Shown one piece after another: positions 1 through 5,157 of a stretch of 5,864 nucleotides of DNA. Every line of letters begins with the position of its first letter. Position 1 is the first letter of the stretch. The position numbers and the translations under genes were made by a program. The stretch comes from Anaerolineales bacterium (GTDB taxonomy: Bacteria; Chloroflexota; Anaerolineae; Anaerolineales; UBA4823). The stretch spans positions 1 through 5,864 of the forward strand of contig JAOAHK010000181.1 of assembly GCA_026415275.1 (NCBI GenBank). Direction: 5' to 3'. The notes under the pieces are model-generated. The model made no database searches. It worked only from the letters and a program-made list of their open reading frames with translations, and was not told where the DNA came from.

Positions 1-571
1 CTTCAGTACTATGCCAGATCAAAATCGAAGGCCGTGGATTTCGGATGAAAAAACTAAAACACTCATCCATTTGATAGCGCCATACACGCCGTGGAGCAGC
101 AATTGTCTGGGGTAATTGGGTTGGAGAGAAAAATGGAATGGGGATGTGCTTCCCCTTTATGACATCGATTTCAAATGGGCCCACTTCAAGACGTTGGCCT
201 TCCTGTATAAAGACCAAATTCTCTCCGGCGATCCCCTGTGCTCGCAGTAGTTTGATGACATTACCAGAACCATAAGCCACAGCCTTTGTCTGGCGGATGA
301 TCTCAACAGTATCCATCCGGTGATCATAGTGCGCATGAGTGATCAAAATCGCATCGGCATGAGGAACCTCTCGCTGTAACAGCTCTCCATTTGGCACAAG
401 GGGCTCAAAAAGGACCTTTCTGAGTGAAGGACGAGTGAGAAAAGGGTCAATCAACAAAACTTCCTCTCCCCAACGCAGTTGAACTCCCCCAACTCCTAAC
501 CAACGGAAAAACAGCGAAGACCTACAACTCACCCGCAGTACCTCTGAAAAAATCCTCTCTACTCGCTGCAT
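1..571 (-). CDS. MBL-fold metallo-hydrolase, N-terminal part (runs off left edge)
   Basis: Reading the minus strand from 571 to the window edge gives 190 open codons with no stop. The N-terminus shows the usual beta-sandwich opening (FFRWLGVGGVQL, residues 21-32, then VLLIDPF at 38-44). The metal-binding motif HxHxDH follows at residues 79-84 (THAHYDH). Further histidines at 142 (GKH) and 187 (IWH) could complete the site. This pattern is typical of the UlaG/RomA-like branch of the metallo-beta-lactamase fold, which are Zn- or Mn-dependent hydrolases; the substrate cannot be told. The start is uncertain. ATG at 571 has no Shine-Dalgarno, an in-frame ATG lies at 595, and a GTG at 532 is preceded by AGAGG at 7-nt spacing and puts the conserved RWLG strand close to the N-terminus, as is usual. 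An in-frame stop near 618 bounds the frame. It is transcribed divergently from the ABC operon; the C-terminal half lies outside the window. Confidence 0.88.
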   Translation of the reverse strand, partial: MQRVERIFSEVLRVSCRSSLFFRWLGVGGVQLRWGEEVLLIDPFLTRPSLRKVLFEPLVPNGELLQREVPHADAILITHAHYDHRMDTVEIIRQTKAVAYGSGNVIKLLRAQGIAGENLVFIQEGQRLEVGPFEIDVIKGKHIPIPFFSPTQLPQTIAAPRRVWRYQMDECFSFFIRNPRPSILIWHSTE

Positions 572-674
572 GGATGATCGATCTATGTCATCCATCCCGC
601 CTGGGGAGCAATCTGTCTAAGGGATTTGTGCCATCTGTGGATAATCTTGAAACTCTCTATCATGCAAACCGTAG

Positions 675-680
675 TATAAA
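675..680 (+). promoter_or_regulatory. Possible -10 box for the ABC operon
   Basis: TATAAA lies 10 nt before the ATG at 691. If used as a -10 box it would start transcription near 687, leaving about 4 nt of leader, which fits the absence of any Shine-Dalgarno before 691. The -35 is weak: TTGAAA at 647-652 is 22 nt away, too far for this hexamer, though it is 19 nt from the overlapping TAGTAT at 672-677. The divergent metallo-hydrolase gene needs its own promoter in the same gap; I could not identify one. Confidence 0.35.
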
Positions 681-690
681 TAACCATGCT

Positions 691-1698
691 ATGTCACAAC
701 CTGTAATTATCGAACATCTCGTTAAAGTATACACGGTTCGCCAACGCAAAGGGCTTTTTCGCTCGCAAAAGATCGAAGTGCACGCCTTGAACGATGTATC
801 CTTCGAGGTCAAAGAGGGAGAGATATTTGGACTGCTCGGCCCGAATGGAGCAGGCAAAACAACTTTGATAAAGATCTTGACCACCTTGCTACTTCCAACT
901 GCTGGGAAAGTTTTCGTCAATGGATACGATGTAGTCAAGCAAGAAAATCAGGTGCGCTCTAGCGTGGGTTGCATGCTGATGGGCGAGCGCGGTCTATATT
1001 GGAAGTTAACCGGCCGCGAGAATCTAGAATATTTTGCGGCTCTTTACCATTTACCCCCAAAGAAGCGTAAGCAACGCGCAGCGCAAATCCTGAAGTTAAT
1101 CCAATTGGAAGACATTGCTGATCGGACCGTGGAGACTTACTCTTCCGGGCAGAAAATGAAGTTGGCGTTTGGCAAAGCTCTTATCCAAGATGCACCTTTG
1201 TTAGTGTTAGATGAACCTACGAATACACTGGATGTCCCTTCCGCCAGCGAATTGCGCGCCATCGTCCGTCAGCTTAATCAACAGGGCAAAACCGTCATTT
1301 ATACGACTCACATCATGGCAGAGGCGGAGGCACTTTGTCAGAGAGTAGCTATCATAGATCGCGGTGAATTACTAGCGCTTGGCACCCCAGATGAGCTCAA
1401 AGCTTCCCTCCGCTCTGCAAGAATCACTCACATCGAAGGGGTCATCTCAGCCCAAGCGGAGGAAAAAGTGCGCCGACTGCCTCAAGTGAGGCGTACTACC
1501 CGTTCAGCAAAGAATGGCGCTACGCTATTGACCGTTGTCAGTGACGAAGGATATGAGATTTTACCCGACCTGATTCGCGTCCTCGGCGAACATGGGGCAC
1601 GCATTCAGAAAATTATCCCCGAAGAGCCCACCTTAGAAGATGTTTTCATCGCCAAAACCGGGCGAACTCTGGCCGAAGACACTCGCGTGCGCTCATGA
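691..1698 (+). CDS. ABC-2 type exporter, ATP-binding protein
   Basis: The 335-residue ATPase energises an exporter whose membrane part is encoded by the next two genes. Visible motifs, numbered from the ATG at 691: Walker A GPNGAGKTT (50-58), signature YSSGQ (150-154), Walker B LLVLDEPT (170-177) with the catalytic Glu, D-loop residues TLD, and switch His in TTH (205-207). The segment after about 245 resembles the C-terminal DUF4162-type extension of DrrA-like ATPases and ends with the familiar PTLEDVFI motif. The expected Q-loop glutamine is not seen: the stretch reads LMGERGLYWKLTGREN, with Gly or Met at that place. The frame is open upstream to ATG 574, giving 374 residues, but the extra 39 residues resemble no ABC N-terminus and would fill the divergent promoter gap, so 691 (MSQPVIIEHL) is preferred. 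The stop overlaps the next start by 4 nt (ATGA). Membership of the DrrA/NodI-like ABC-2 class is firm; the substrate (drug, lipid or polysaccharide) is unknown. Confidence 0.93.
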   Translation: MSQPVIIEHLVKVYTVRQRKGLFRSQKIEVHALNDVSFEVKEGEIFGLLGPNGAGKTTLIKILTTLLLPTAGKVFVNGYDVVKQENQVRSSVGCMLMGERGLYWKLTGRENLEYFAALYHLPPKKRKQRAAQILKLIQLEDIADRTVETYSSGQKMKLAFGKALIQDAPLLVLDEPTNTLDVPSASELRAIVRQLNQQGKTVIYTTHIMAEAEALCQRVAIIDRGELLALGTPDELKASLRSARITHIEGVISAQAEEKVRRLPQVRRTTRSAKNGATLLTVVSDEGYEILPDLIRVLGEHGARIQKIIPEEPTLEDVFIAKTGRTLAEDTRVRS

Positions 1699-2537
1699 CC
1701 CAACCGAGCTGGCAATCTGTTTTCTCAATCGTTCTAGCAAGTGCTCGTATGCGCTTCTTAACCATCACCCGCTATCCAGGTCAATTAGTTTTAGACACCT
1801 TCATTCCTATTGTCTTTGCTGCCATGCCAATTCTGCTCGGTCGCGCTGGCGGGGGAGAAAGCGCGGCGGAAATGTTTCAACGGAACACGGGTACGGCAAA
1901 CTATGTCGGCTACTTGCTCATCGGCTCTAGTGTGTTCACCATCGTCTCTTTTGCGTTTTGGCATCTTGCCTATTGGTTGCGGTGGGAGCAGGAATCAGGC
2001 ACTTTAGAAGCGCTTTATCTTGCTCCAGTTCACCGCATCTGGGTTGCGGCTGGCACAGCTCTGTATAGCTGTGGGCGAGGACTTTTCGCCGCCCTAACTG
2101 CCTACTTTCTTGGGGCGCTGATCTTACGCTTCAATCCCCTACAGGGAGAACTAGGCTTAGCCTTGCTTTTCATCTTGGTTGGTTTTATCCCTCTCTATGG
2201 GATGACCCTCCTCTACGGCGCTGTGATCCTAAAAGTCAAAGAGGCAAACGCATTGGTAAATCTCATGCAATGGGGGGTTAGCTTTCTGATGGGGATTTTC
2301 TTTCCAATCACGATCTTTCCTCCTCTGCTGAAAATCATTGCTCTGCTCTTCCCCCCAACATGGATGACCAATGGAGTACGCTCGGCTTTGCTTGGCATTG
2401 GTTTCTTTTTAGGAGAATGGTATCTGGACTTGGCAGTACTCTGGGGATTCATGCTCATCGCTCCCCTTTTTGGTTATTGGGTCTTCAACCATGTCGAAAT
2501 TAACGTGAGAAGGAACGAAGGTGTTGGACAATTCTAA
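1695..2537 (+). CDS. ABC-2 type exporter permease, first subunit
   Basis: This 280-residue integral membrane protein has about six hydrophobic segments, near residues 31-49, 70-94, 116-144, 152-178, 188-206 and 247-265. The motif EQESGTLEALYLAP (98-111), between the second and third segments, is the cytoplasmic E..GTLE..... P signature of ABC-2 membrane proteins, thought to contact the ATPase. The start ATG overlaps the ATPase stop as ATGA, which indicates translational coupling and explains the missing Shine-Dalgarno. The following permease has the same topology and motif but clearly different sequence, so the likely transporter is an ATPase dimer with a permease heterodimer. The family covers drug, lipid and polysaccharide exporters; the sequence does not show which. 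Confidence 0.9.
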   Translation: MTQPSWQSVFSIVLASARMRFLTITRYPGQLVLDTFIPIVFAAMPILLGRAGGGESAAEMFQRNTGTANYVGYLLIGSSVFTIVSFAFWHLAYWLRWEQESGTLEALYLAPVHRIWVAAGTALYSCGRGLFAALTAYFLGALILRFNPLQGELGLALLFILVGFIPLYGMTLLYGAVILKVKEANALVNLMQWGVSFLMGIFFPITIFPPLLKIIALLFPPTWMTNGVRSALLGIGFFLGEWYLDLAVLWGFMLIAPLFGYWVFNHVEINVRRNEGVGQF

Positions 2538-3396
2538 AAGAGCAAAGGTTCAGGAAGGGCTTTCAATCCATTGGCACACCTTTTGGGCAATGGCGCGCAA
2601 GGAATTGACGATTCTCAGCCGTTATCCGATCGAATTTATTGCTTCTTTTGGGCAAGTTTTTCTGATTGTAGCCATCTTCACGCTAGCCGGATTGATGTTT
2701 TCTGACTTTCGTGACCCCACTGCAAGCTCCGCCGCACCTGCCCAATTCAGCTACTCAGGAGTGACCGTTTATGGCTTTATTCTTTTCATGTTCTTGAGCG
2801 ATACACTCTGGAGCATCGGCTACAACATCCGTCACGAGCAAATACAAGGCACGTTAGAACAACTCTACCTCTCCCCGGCCAATAAATTTCTCAACCTGAT
2901 CGCTCGAGTGATTTCAATTTTGCTATGGACGGGGTTAGCTAGTTTTGTTGCTGCGCTTCTGATGAGTTCAATGATTGGTCATCTACCAATCAAGAATCCC
3001 CTCTTAGGGCTCTACATCCTATTGGTCTCCCTGAGTGGCACGTTCGGAATTGGCTTCGCCTTTGCAGCGTTGACCATTCGCATCAAAGAAGCCGCGCAAA
3101 CCGCCGCAAACTTCCTGCAATTCATCTTTCTCATTCTATGCGCTAATTTTTTCCCTTTTTCCGCACTGCCACCGTTCTTGCGTTTCTTTTCAAGACTGTT
3201 ACCGACCGCCTATTGTGTGGATGCTTTCCGCTCGGCGATGATGGGATTTCCACCTGGCTTTCCTGAACTTGCGCCGTTTGAGATTGAGTTCATCATTGTC
3301 ACTCTTTTTGGTATTTTTATGCCCATCATTGGCTATCGCCTTTATCGGGCTTCAGAGCGCTATGCCCGCCAAGCGGGAACGCTTTCAGGATATTAA
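2521..3396 (+). CDS. ABC-2 type exporter permease, second subunit
   Basis: This 291-residue membrane protein is a diverged paralogue of the preceding permease. Hydrophobic segments lie near 38-60, 80-100, 125-149, 160-187, 197-216 and 256-275. The ABC-2 motif EQIQGTLEQLYLSPA (106-120) occupies the same place between segments two and three. The chosen start is GTG at 2521, 6 nt after GAGAAGGA (2507-2514), a good Shine-Dalgarno that lies inside the upstream coding region. This gives a 17-nt overlap with the first permease. An internal in-frame ATG at residue 24 (MARKEL) is a weaker alternative. The N-terminal 20 or so residues are polar and cytoplasmic. The two permeases probably pair as a heterodimer; substrate unknown. 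Confidence 0.89.
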   Translation: MLDNSKRAKVQEGLSIHWHTFWAMARKELTILSRYPIEFIASFGQVFLIVAIFTLAGLMFSDFRDPTASSAAPAQFSYSGVTVYGFILFMFLSDTLWSIGYNIRHEQIQGTLEQLYLSPANKFLNLIARVISILLWTGLASFVAALLMSSMIGHLPIKNPLLGLYILLVSLSGTFGIGFAFAALTIRIKEAAQTAANFLQFIFLILCANFFPFSALPPFLRFFSRLLPTAYCVDAFRSAMMGFPPGFPELAPFEIEFIIVTLFGIFMPIIGYRLYRASERYARQAGTLSGY

Positions 3397-3442
3397 AAAT
3401 TGACTTGTGAGATATTATGGGCGAGTCTTGATGAGTACAGAA

Positions 3443-3493
3443 GCCCTCACCCCTATTCCCTCTCCCACAGGGCGAGGGAAGGAGAAGTGGGAC
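3443..3493. repeat. GC-rich imperfect palindrome, REP-like
   Basis: The gap between the second permease and the endonuclease V homologue contains GCCCTCACCCC followed by CCCTCTCCC (3458-3466), a 3-nt loop ACA, and GGGCGAGGG (3470-3478). The arms pair with one mismatch, and TT/AA (3456-3457 with 3479-3480) extend the stem to 11 positions. CCCTCACCCC...CCCTCTCCC-type strings are widespread as dispersed intergenic repeats in bacteria, so this may be a REP-like element. It has no T tract, so it is not a typical intrinsic terminator, but it could stabilise the 3' end of the exporter mRNA. Copy number cannot be judged from one window. Confidence 0.5.
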
Positions 3494-3523
3494 ACGTCCA
3501 TCATCGACCAAAGGTAAGAAATT

Positions 3524-4180
3524 ATGAAGCTGACGTTTCACCTTTCTCACCCTTGGGATGTCACCCTCGAAGAAGCGGAACGAATTCAAAACCAATATCG
3601 CCACGCTGTTCGCATCGCTCCTCTCGCCGCTGAGCAGCTCACTTGTCTTACAGCCATTGCTGCCAGAAATCGCCAAGACGACATTCTTGTCGCTGCCGTT
3701 ACGGCTGATGTGGTCAAACACACTACCGAGATCATCACGGAGCGAGAAAAAACTACTTTTCCTTATCACAGTGGCTATCTAGCCTTTCACCAAGCACCAG
3801 CAATTTTGAAGGCTTTGACGCGACTAAATCAGCTCGGGGACGTAATCATAGTGAGTGGTCATGGGTTAGCACACCCACGCCGGTTCGGTTTAGCCAGCCA
3901 TCTGGGAGTGTTATTGGACATACCAACTATCGGCTGCGCTCGTAGGCTTTTACCGAGTAACGAACTCCAGCCCAGCGAAGACCCACTGATGGATTGGGTG
4001 ATCGACGCGGAGGGAGTGGTTGGGATTGCTGTGTATCAGCAGAACAGCAAAAACCCATGGATTCTCTCGATAGGTCATCGAACTGATGTGGATAGTTTGC
4101 TAACTTTCAAATATTTGTGGTTGAAAAATCATCGCCTGCCAGACCCGTTCAATTTAGCTCGCAGACTTTTACGAGCGTAA
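3524..4180 (+). CDS. Endonuclease V homologue lacking the catalytic acids
   Basis: The 218-residue protein follows the endonuclease V (Nfi) fold over its full length. It shows FPYHSGYLAF (79-88, the wedge region, usually PYIPG.L.F), SGHGLAHPRRFG (111-122), LGVLLDIPTIG (127-137), the GHR histidine (H185) and RLPDPF (204-209). Active family members cleave DNA or RNA next to deoxyinosine or inosine, using Mg2+ held by Asp43, Glu89 and Asp110 (Thermotoga maritima numbering). Here the matching places are Thr43-Ala44-Ile45, Gln90 and Ser111, so none is acidic, and the lysine of the usual VAK is Arg140. The frame is intact and the scaffold motifs are kept, arguing for a pseudoenzyme with a retained role, such as binding, rather than a decaying gene. 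It is slightly shorter than the usual 223-225 residues, mostly around 145-175. Start ATG 3524 has AAGG (3511-3514) 9 nt upstream. The symbol nfi is withheld because nuclease activity is doubtful. Confidence 0.87.
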   Translation: MKLTFHLSHPWDVTLEEAERIQNQYRHAVRIAPLAAEQLTCLTAIAARNRQDDILVAAVTADVVKHTTEIITEREKTTFPYHSGYLAFHQAPAILKALTRLNQLGDVIIVSGHGLAHPRRFGLASHLGVLLDIPTIGCARRLLPSNELQPSEDPLMDWVIDAEGVVGIAVYQQNSKNPWILSIGHRTDVDSLLTFKYLWLKNHRLPDPFNLARRLLRA

Positions 4181-4213
4181 ATCGACCAGTACTGTTTTAG
4201 AAGGAGTAATTTC

Positions 4214-4600
4214 ATGTCTCGATTTGTTATACGTCTTTTGATCAATGCAATAGCTCTTTATGTAGCCATTCGCATTGTACCGGGCATTCACCCCCAAACC
4301 ACTGGTTGGTTGGCAATTTTGATCCTCGCCTTAATATTTGGAGTGGTCAATGCCTTTTTTGGACCGCTACTCAAGCTCTTAACCTGTCCACTCATTCTCC
4401 TTACGCTGGGGTTGTTCACCTTGCTGATCAACACCTTTTTGTTTTGGCTCTCTGGGAGGATTGGCGACATATTTGGAGTTGGTTTTACCGTTGATAATTT
4501 CTGGTCGGCTTTTTTGGGCTCGTTGGTGGTTTCGATCGTCTCTATTGGTCTGAGTTTACTCTTGCGAGATGAAGGCGATCGCAAACGCAGGAAACATTAA
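4214..4600 (+). CDS. Phage-holin-4/YvlD-type small membrane protein
   Basis: This 128-residue protein has four hydrophobic segments, near residues 5-22, 32-55, 58-80 and 94-117, and a basic tail (DRKRRKH). The pattern RLLINAIALYVAIRIVPGI at the N-terminus, then FGVVNAFFGPLLKLLTCPL, is characteristic of the family labelled 'phage holin family protein' or YvlD/PF04020. The name comes from a remote resemblance to holins; most members are chromosomal inner-membrane proteins of unknown function, and nothing here suggests a prophage. The start is well supported by AGAAGGAG (4199-4206), 7 nt before the ATG. It lies 33 nt after the endonuclease V homologue with no terminator between, so the two may be co-transcribed. 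Confidence 0.9.
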   Translation: MSRFVIRLLINAIALYVAIRIVPGIHPQTTGWLAILILALIFGVVNAFFGPLLKLLTCPLILLTLGLFTLLINTFLFWLSGRIGDIFGVGFTVDNFWSAFLGSLVVSIVSIGLSLLLRDEGDRKRRKH

Positions 4601-4604
4601 AACC

Positions 4605-4648
4605 AAAAAGCATTTTGCGCATTAAGAATTGATAAATTTTTGCTTTTT
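4605..4648 (+). terminator. Weak AT-rich terminator candidate after the holin-like gene
   Basis: AAAAAGCA (4605-4612) can pair with TGCTTTTT (4641-4648), an 8-bp stem ending in five T's. The 28-nt loop and low GC make it a poor terminator. The stronger hairpin at 4734-4761 probably does most of the stopping for transcripts from upstream. Confidence 0.2.
4606..4623 (+). repeat. Copy 1 of a split direct repeat (uninterrupted)
   Basis: AAAAGCA is joined directly to TTTTGCGCATT. The same two strings appear at 4734-4740 and 4758-4768, separated there by 17 nt that form the core of a hairpin. The match totals 18 nt, with copies starting 128 nt apart and flanking the promoter at 4652-4680. Confidence 0.5.
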
Positions 4649-4651
4649 CGA

Positions 4652-4680
4652 TTGACTTTCTATTAATTCCCGTATATACT
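4652..4680 (+). promoter_or_regulatory. Sigma-70-type promoter upstream of the SWIM gene
   Basis: TTGACT (4652-4657) and TATACT (4675-4680) are separated by exactly 17 nt, each one base from the consensus. It is the best promoter in the window. The expected transcription start is near 4687, giving a leader of about 107 nt before the SWIM start at 4794. Confidence 0.8.
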
Positions 4681-4686
4681 GAAAGC

Positions 4687-4761
4687 GGATGATGGTTTTT
4701 CCAACGATTTTTGGGACAAGTGGTTAGAGCAAGAAAAGCACGCGTGATAGCGCGTGCTTTT
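4687..4761 (+). ncRNA. Possible ~75-nt leader or small RNA ending at the hairpin
   Basis: Transcription from the 4652-4680 promoter that stopped at the hairpin would yield an RNA of about 75 nt. Besides the terminal stem it could form a weak 6-bp hairpin, TTCCAA (4699-4704) with TTGGGA (4711-4716, one G-U pair). No known RNA family is recognised. It may simply be the attenuated form of the SWIM mRNA. Confidence 0.3.
4689..4727 (+). CDS. Possible 12-residue leader peptide
   Basis: ATG ATG at 4689 opens a short frame encoding MMVFPTIFGTSG and ending at TAG (4725-4727). The first ATG lies 8 nt after the TATACT -10 box, the same spacing as the lipoprotein start at 5158, so translation would be nearly leaderless. 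The stop lies 6 nt before the hairpin at 4734, so a ribosome at the stop would cover the start of the stem. No run of one amino acid suggests classical amino-acid attenuation, and a 12-codon frame can arise by chance. Its position is the only support. Confidence 0.25.
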   Translation: MMVFPTIFGTSG

Positions 4762-4766
4762 GCGCA
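4734..4766 (+). terminator. Intrinsic terminator-like hairpin inside the SWIM leader
   Basis: AAAAGCACGCG (4734-4744) pairs perfectly with CGCGTGCTTTT (4751-4761): 11 bp with a 6-nt loop TGATAG. The GC core is 7 bp and the T tract is four bases, all able to pair with the A's, so termination should be moderate and possibly bidirectional. It lies downstream of the promoter at 4652-4680 but upstream of the SWIM start, so it can act as an attenuator for SWIM and a stop for transcripts arriving from the holin-like gene. Confidence 0.65.
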
Positions 4767-4768
4767 TT
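4734..4768 (+). repeat. Copy 2 of the split direct repeat (carries the hairpin core)
   Basis: AAAAGCA (4734-4740) and TTTTGCGCATT (4758-4768) match copy 1 exactly but are separated by CGCGTGATAGCGCGTGC (4741-4757). The inserted 17 nt supply most of the GC part of the hairpin. Confidence 0.5.
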
Positions 4769-4780
4769 TTTGCCAGAGGA

Positions 4781-4786
4781 AAGGAG
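4781..4786 (+). promoter_or_regulatory. Shine-Dalgarno that fixes the SWIM start
   Basis: AAGGAG within AGGAAAGGAG lies 7 nt before ATG 4794. This settles the start in favour of 4794 over the in-frame TTG at 4770, which would lie beside the hairpin and place the Shine-Dalgarno inside the gene. Confidence 0.85.
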
Positions 4787-4793
4787 CAACAAT

Positions 4794-5039
4794 ATGGATT
4801 ATGGGATGATCGGGAAGATCGAAAAGGCAAAGCGGTATGCAGAGCAACGCGACCGTATTCGATTCGAAGCCCTGACCGTCACGTTTGAAGGCGAGAACAA
4901 TCCTCACACGGTTCATTTGGAGAAAGGCGTTTGGCGTTGTGATTGTGACTTTTTTCAATCGCGCGGCCGTTGCAGTCACACCATGGCGCTCGAGATGATT
5001 TTAGAAGGCATGTTGCCACAATCAGTCTTTGAAACATAA
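4794..5039 (+). CDS. Small stand-alone SWIM zinc-finger protein
   Basis: The 81-residue protein consists of a short helical, charged N-terminus (IGKIEKAKRYAEQRDRI), a beta-strand region (FEALTVTFEG, then HTVHLEKGVWRCDCDF) and the zinc motif CDC-x8-CSH. This motif fits the SWIM consensus CxCx(n)CxH, followed by the usual helix MALEMILEGM. SWIM domains bind zinc and are proposed to mediate DNA or protein contacts in SWI/SNF ATPases, transposases and recombination factors. Here the domain makes up nearly the whole protein, with no attached enzyme, so an adaptor or nucleic-acid-binding role is the most that can be inferred. Expression probably depends on reading through the 4734-4761 hairpin. A strong terminator follows, so it is a single-gene unit. 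Confidence 0.87.
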   Translation: MDYGMIGKIEKAKRYAEQRDRIRFEALTVTFEGENNPHTVHLEKGVWRCDCDFFQSRGRCSHTMALEMILEGMLPQSVFET

Positions 5040-5048
5040 CTGCTGGCT

Positions 5049-5079
5049 AACACCTCCCCCTTGAAGGGGGAGGTGTTTT
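5049..5079 (+). terminator. Strong intrinsic terminator after the SWIM gene
   Basis: AACACCTCCCCC (5049-5060) pairs perfectly with GGGGGAGGTGTT (5066-5077) around a 5-nt loop, and the T tract runs 5076-5079. It begins 10 nt after the SWIM stop and insulates the lipoprotein gene. Confidence 0.88.
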
Positions 5080-5143
5080 AGAAATGGGGGTTTAGACAAG
5101 CTGAAACTTTTCTAAAATCCACTAAAATAGTCCCAATATCTCG

Positions 5144-5149
5144 TATAAT
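5144..5149 (+). promoter_or_regulatory. -10 box of the lipoprotein gene, predicted leaderless
   Basis: A perfect TATAAT ends 8 nt before ATG 5158, so transcription should start about 2 nt before the start codon. There is no Shine-Dalgarno (TCGCGTCA precedes the ATG). The -35 region at 17-nt spacing is ACTAAA (5121-5126), a poor match, so an activator or alternative recognition is possible. Confidence 0.6.
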
Positions 5150-5157
5150 TCGCGTCA

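Noticed and set aside
574..690. 39-residue N-terminal extension of the ABC ATPase, starting at ATG 574
   Set aside because: The extension has no ABC-like sequence, no Shine-Dalgarno, and would fill the divergent promoter gap. ATG 691 gives the normal N-terminus, with a -10-like box just before it.
3326..3769. 147-codon open frame on the minus strand
   Set aside because: It runs antisense through the second permease, the palindrome and the EndoV homologue, all of which have clear family motifs on the + strand. The predicted protein has no recognisable domain.
4214..4600. Prophage or lysis cassette suggested by the 'holin' family name
   Set aside because: No endolysin, structural phage gene, integrase or attachment site is present. 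This family is mostly chromosomal and the holin name reflects only remote similarity.
4718..4731. tRNA D-arm-like string (GTGGTTAGAGC)
   Set aside because: It resembles the D-arm of many tRNAs, but no acceptor, anticodon or T-arm can be formed around it. It is a chance match inside the SWIM leader.
4542..4979. 145-codon open frame on the minus strand
   Set aside because: It spans the holin-like gene end, promoter, hairpin and SWIM motif in antisense, with no recognisable domain. The + strand features explain the region fully.
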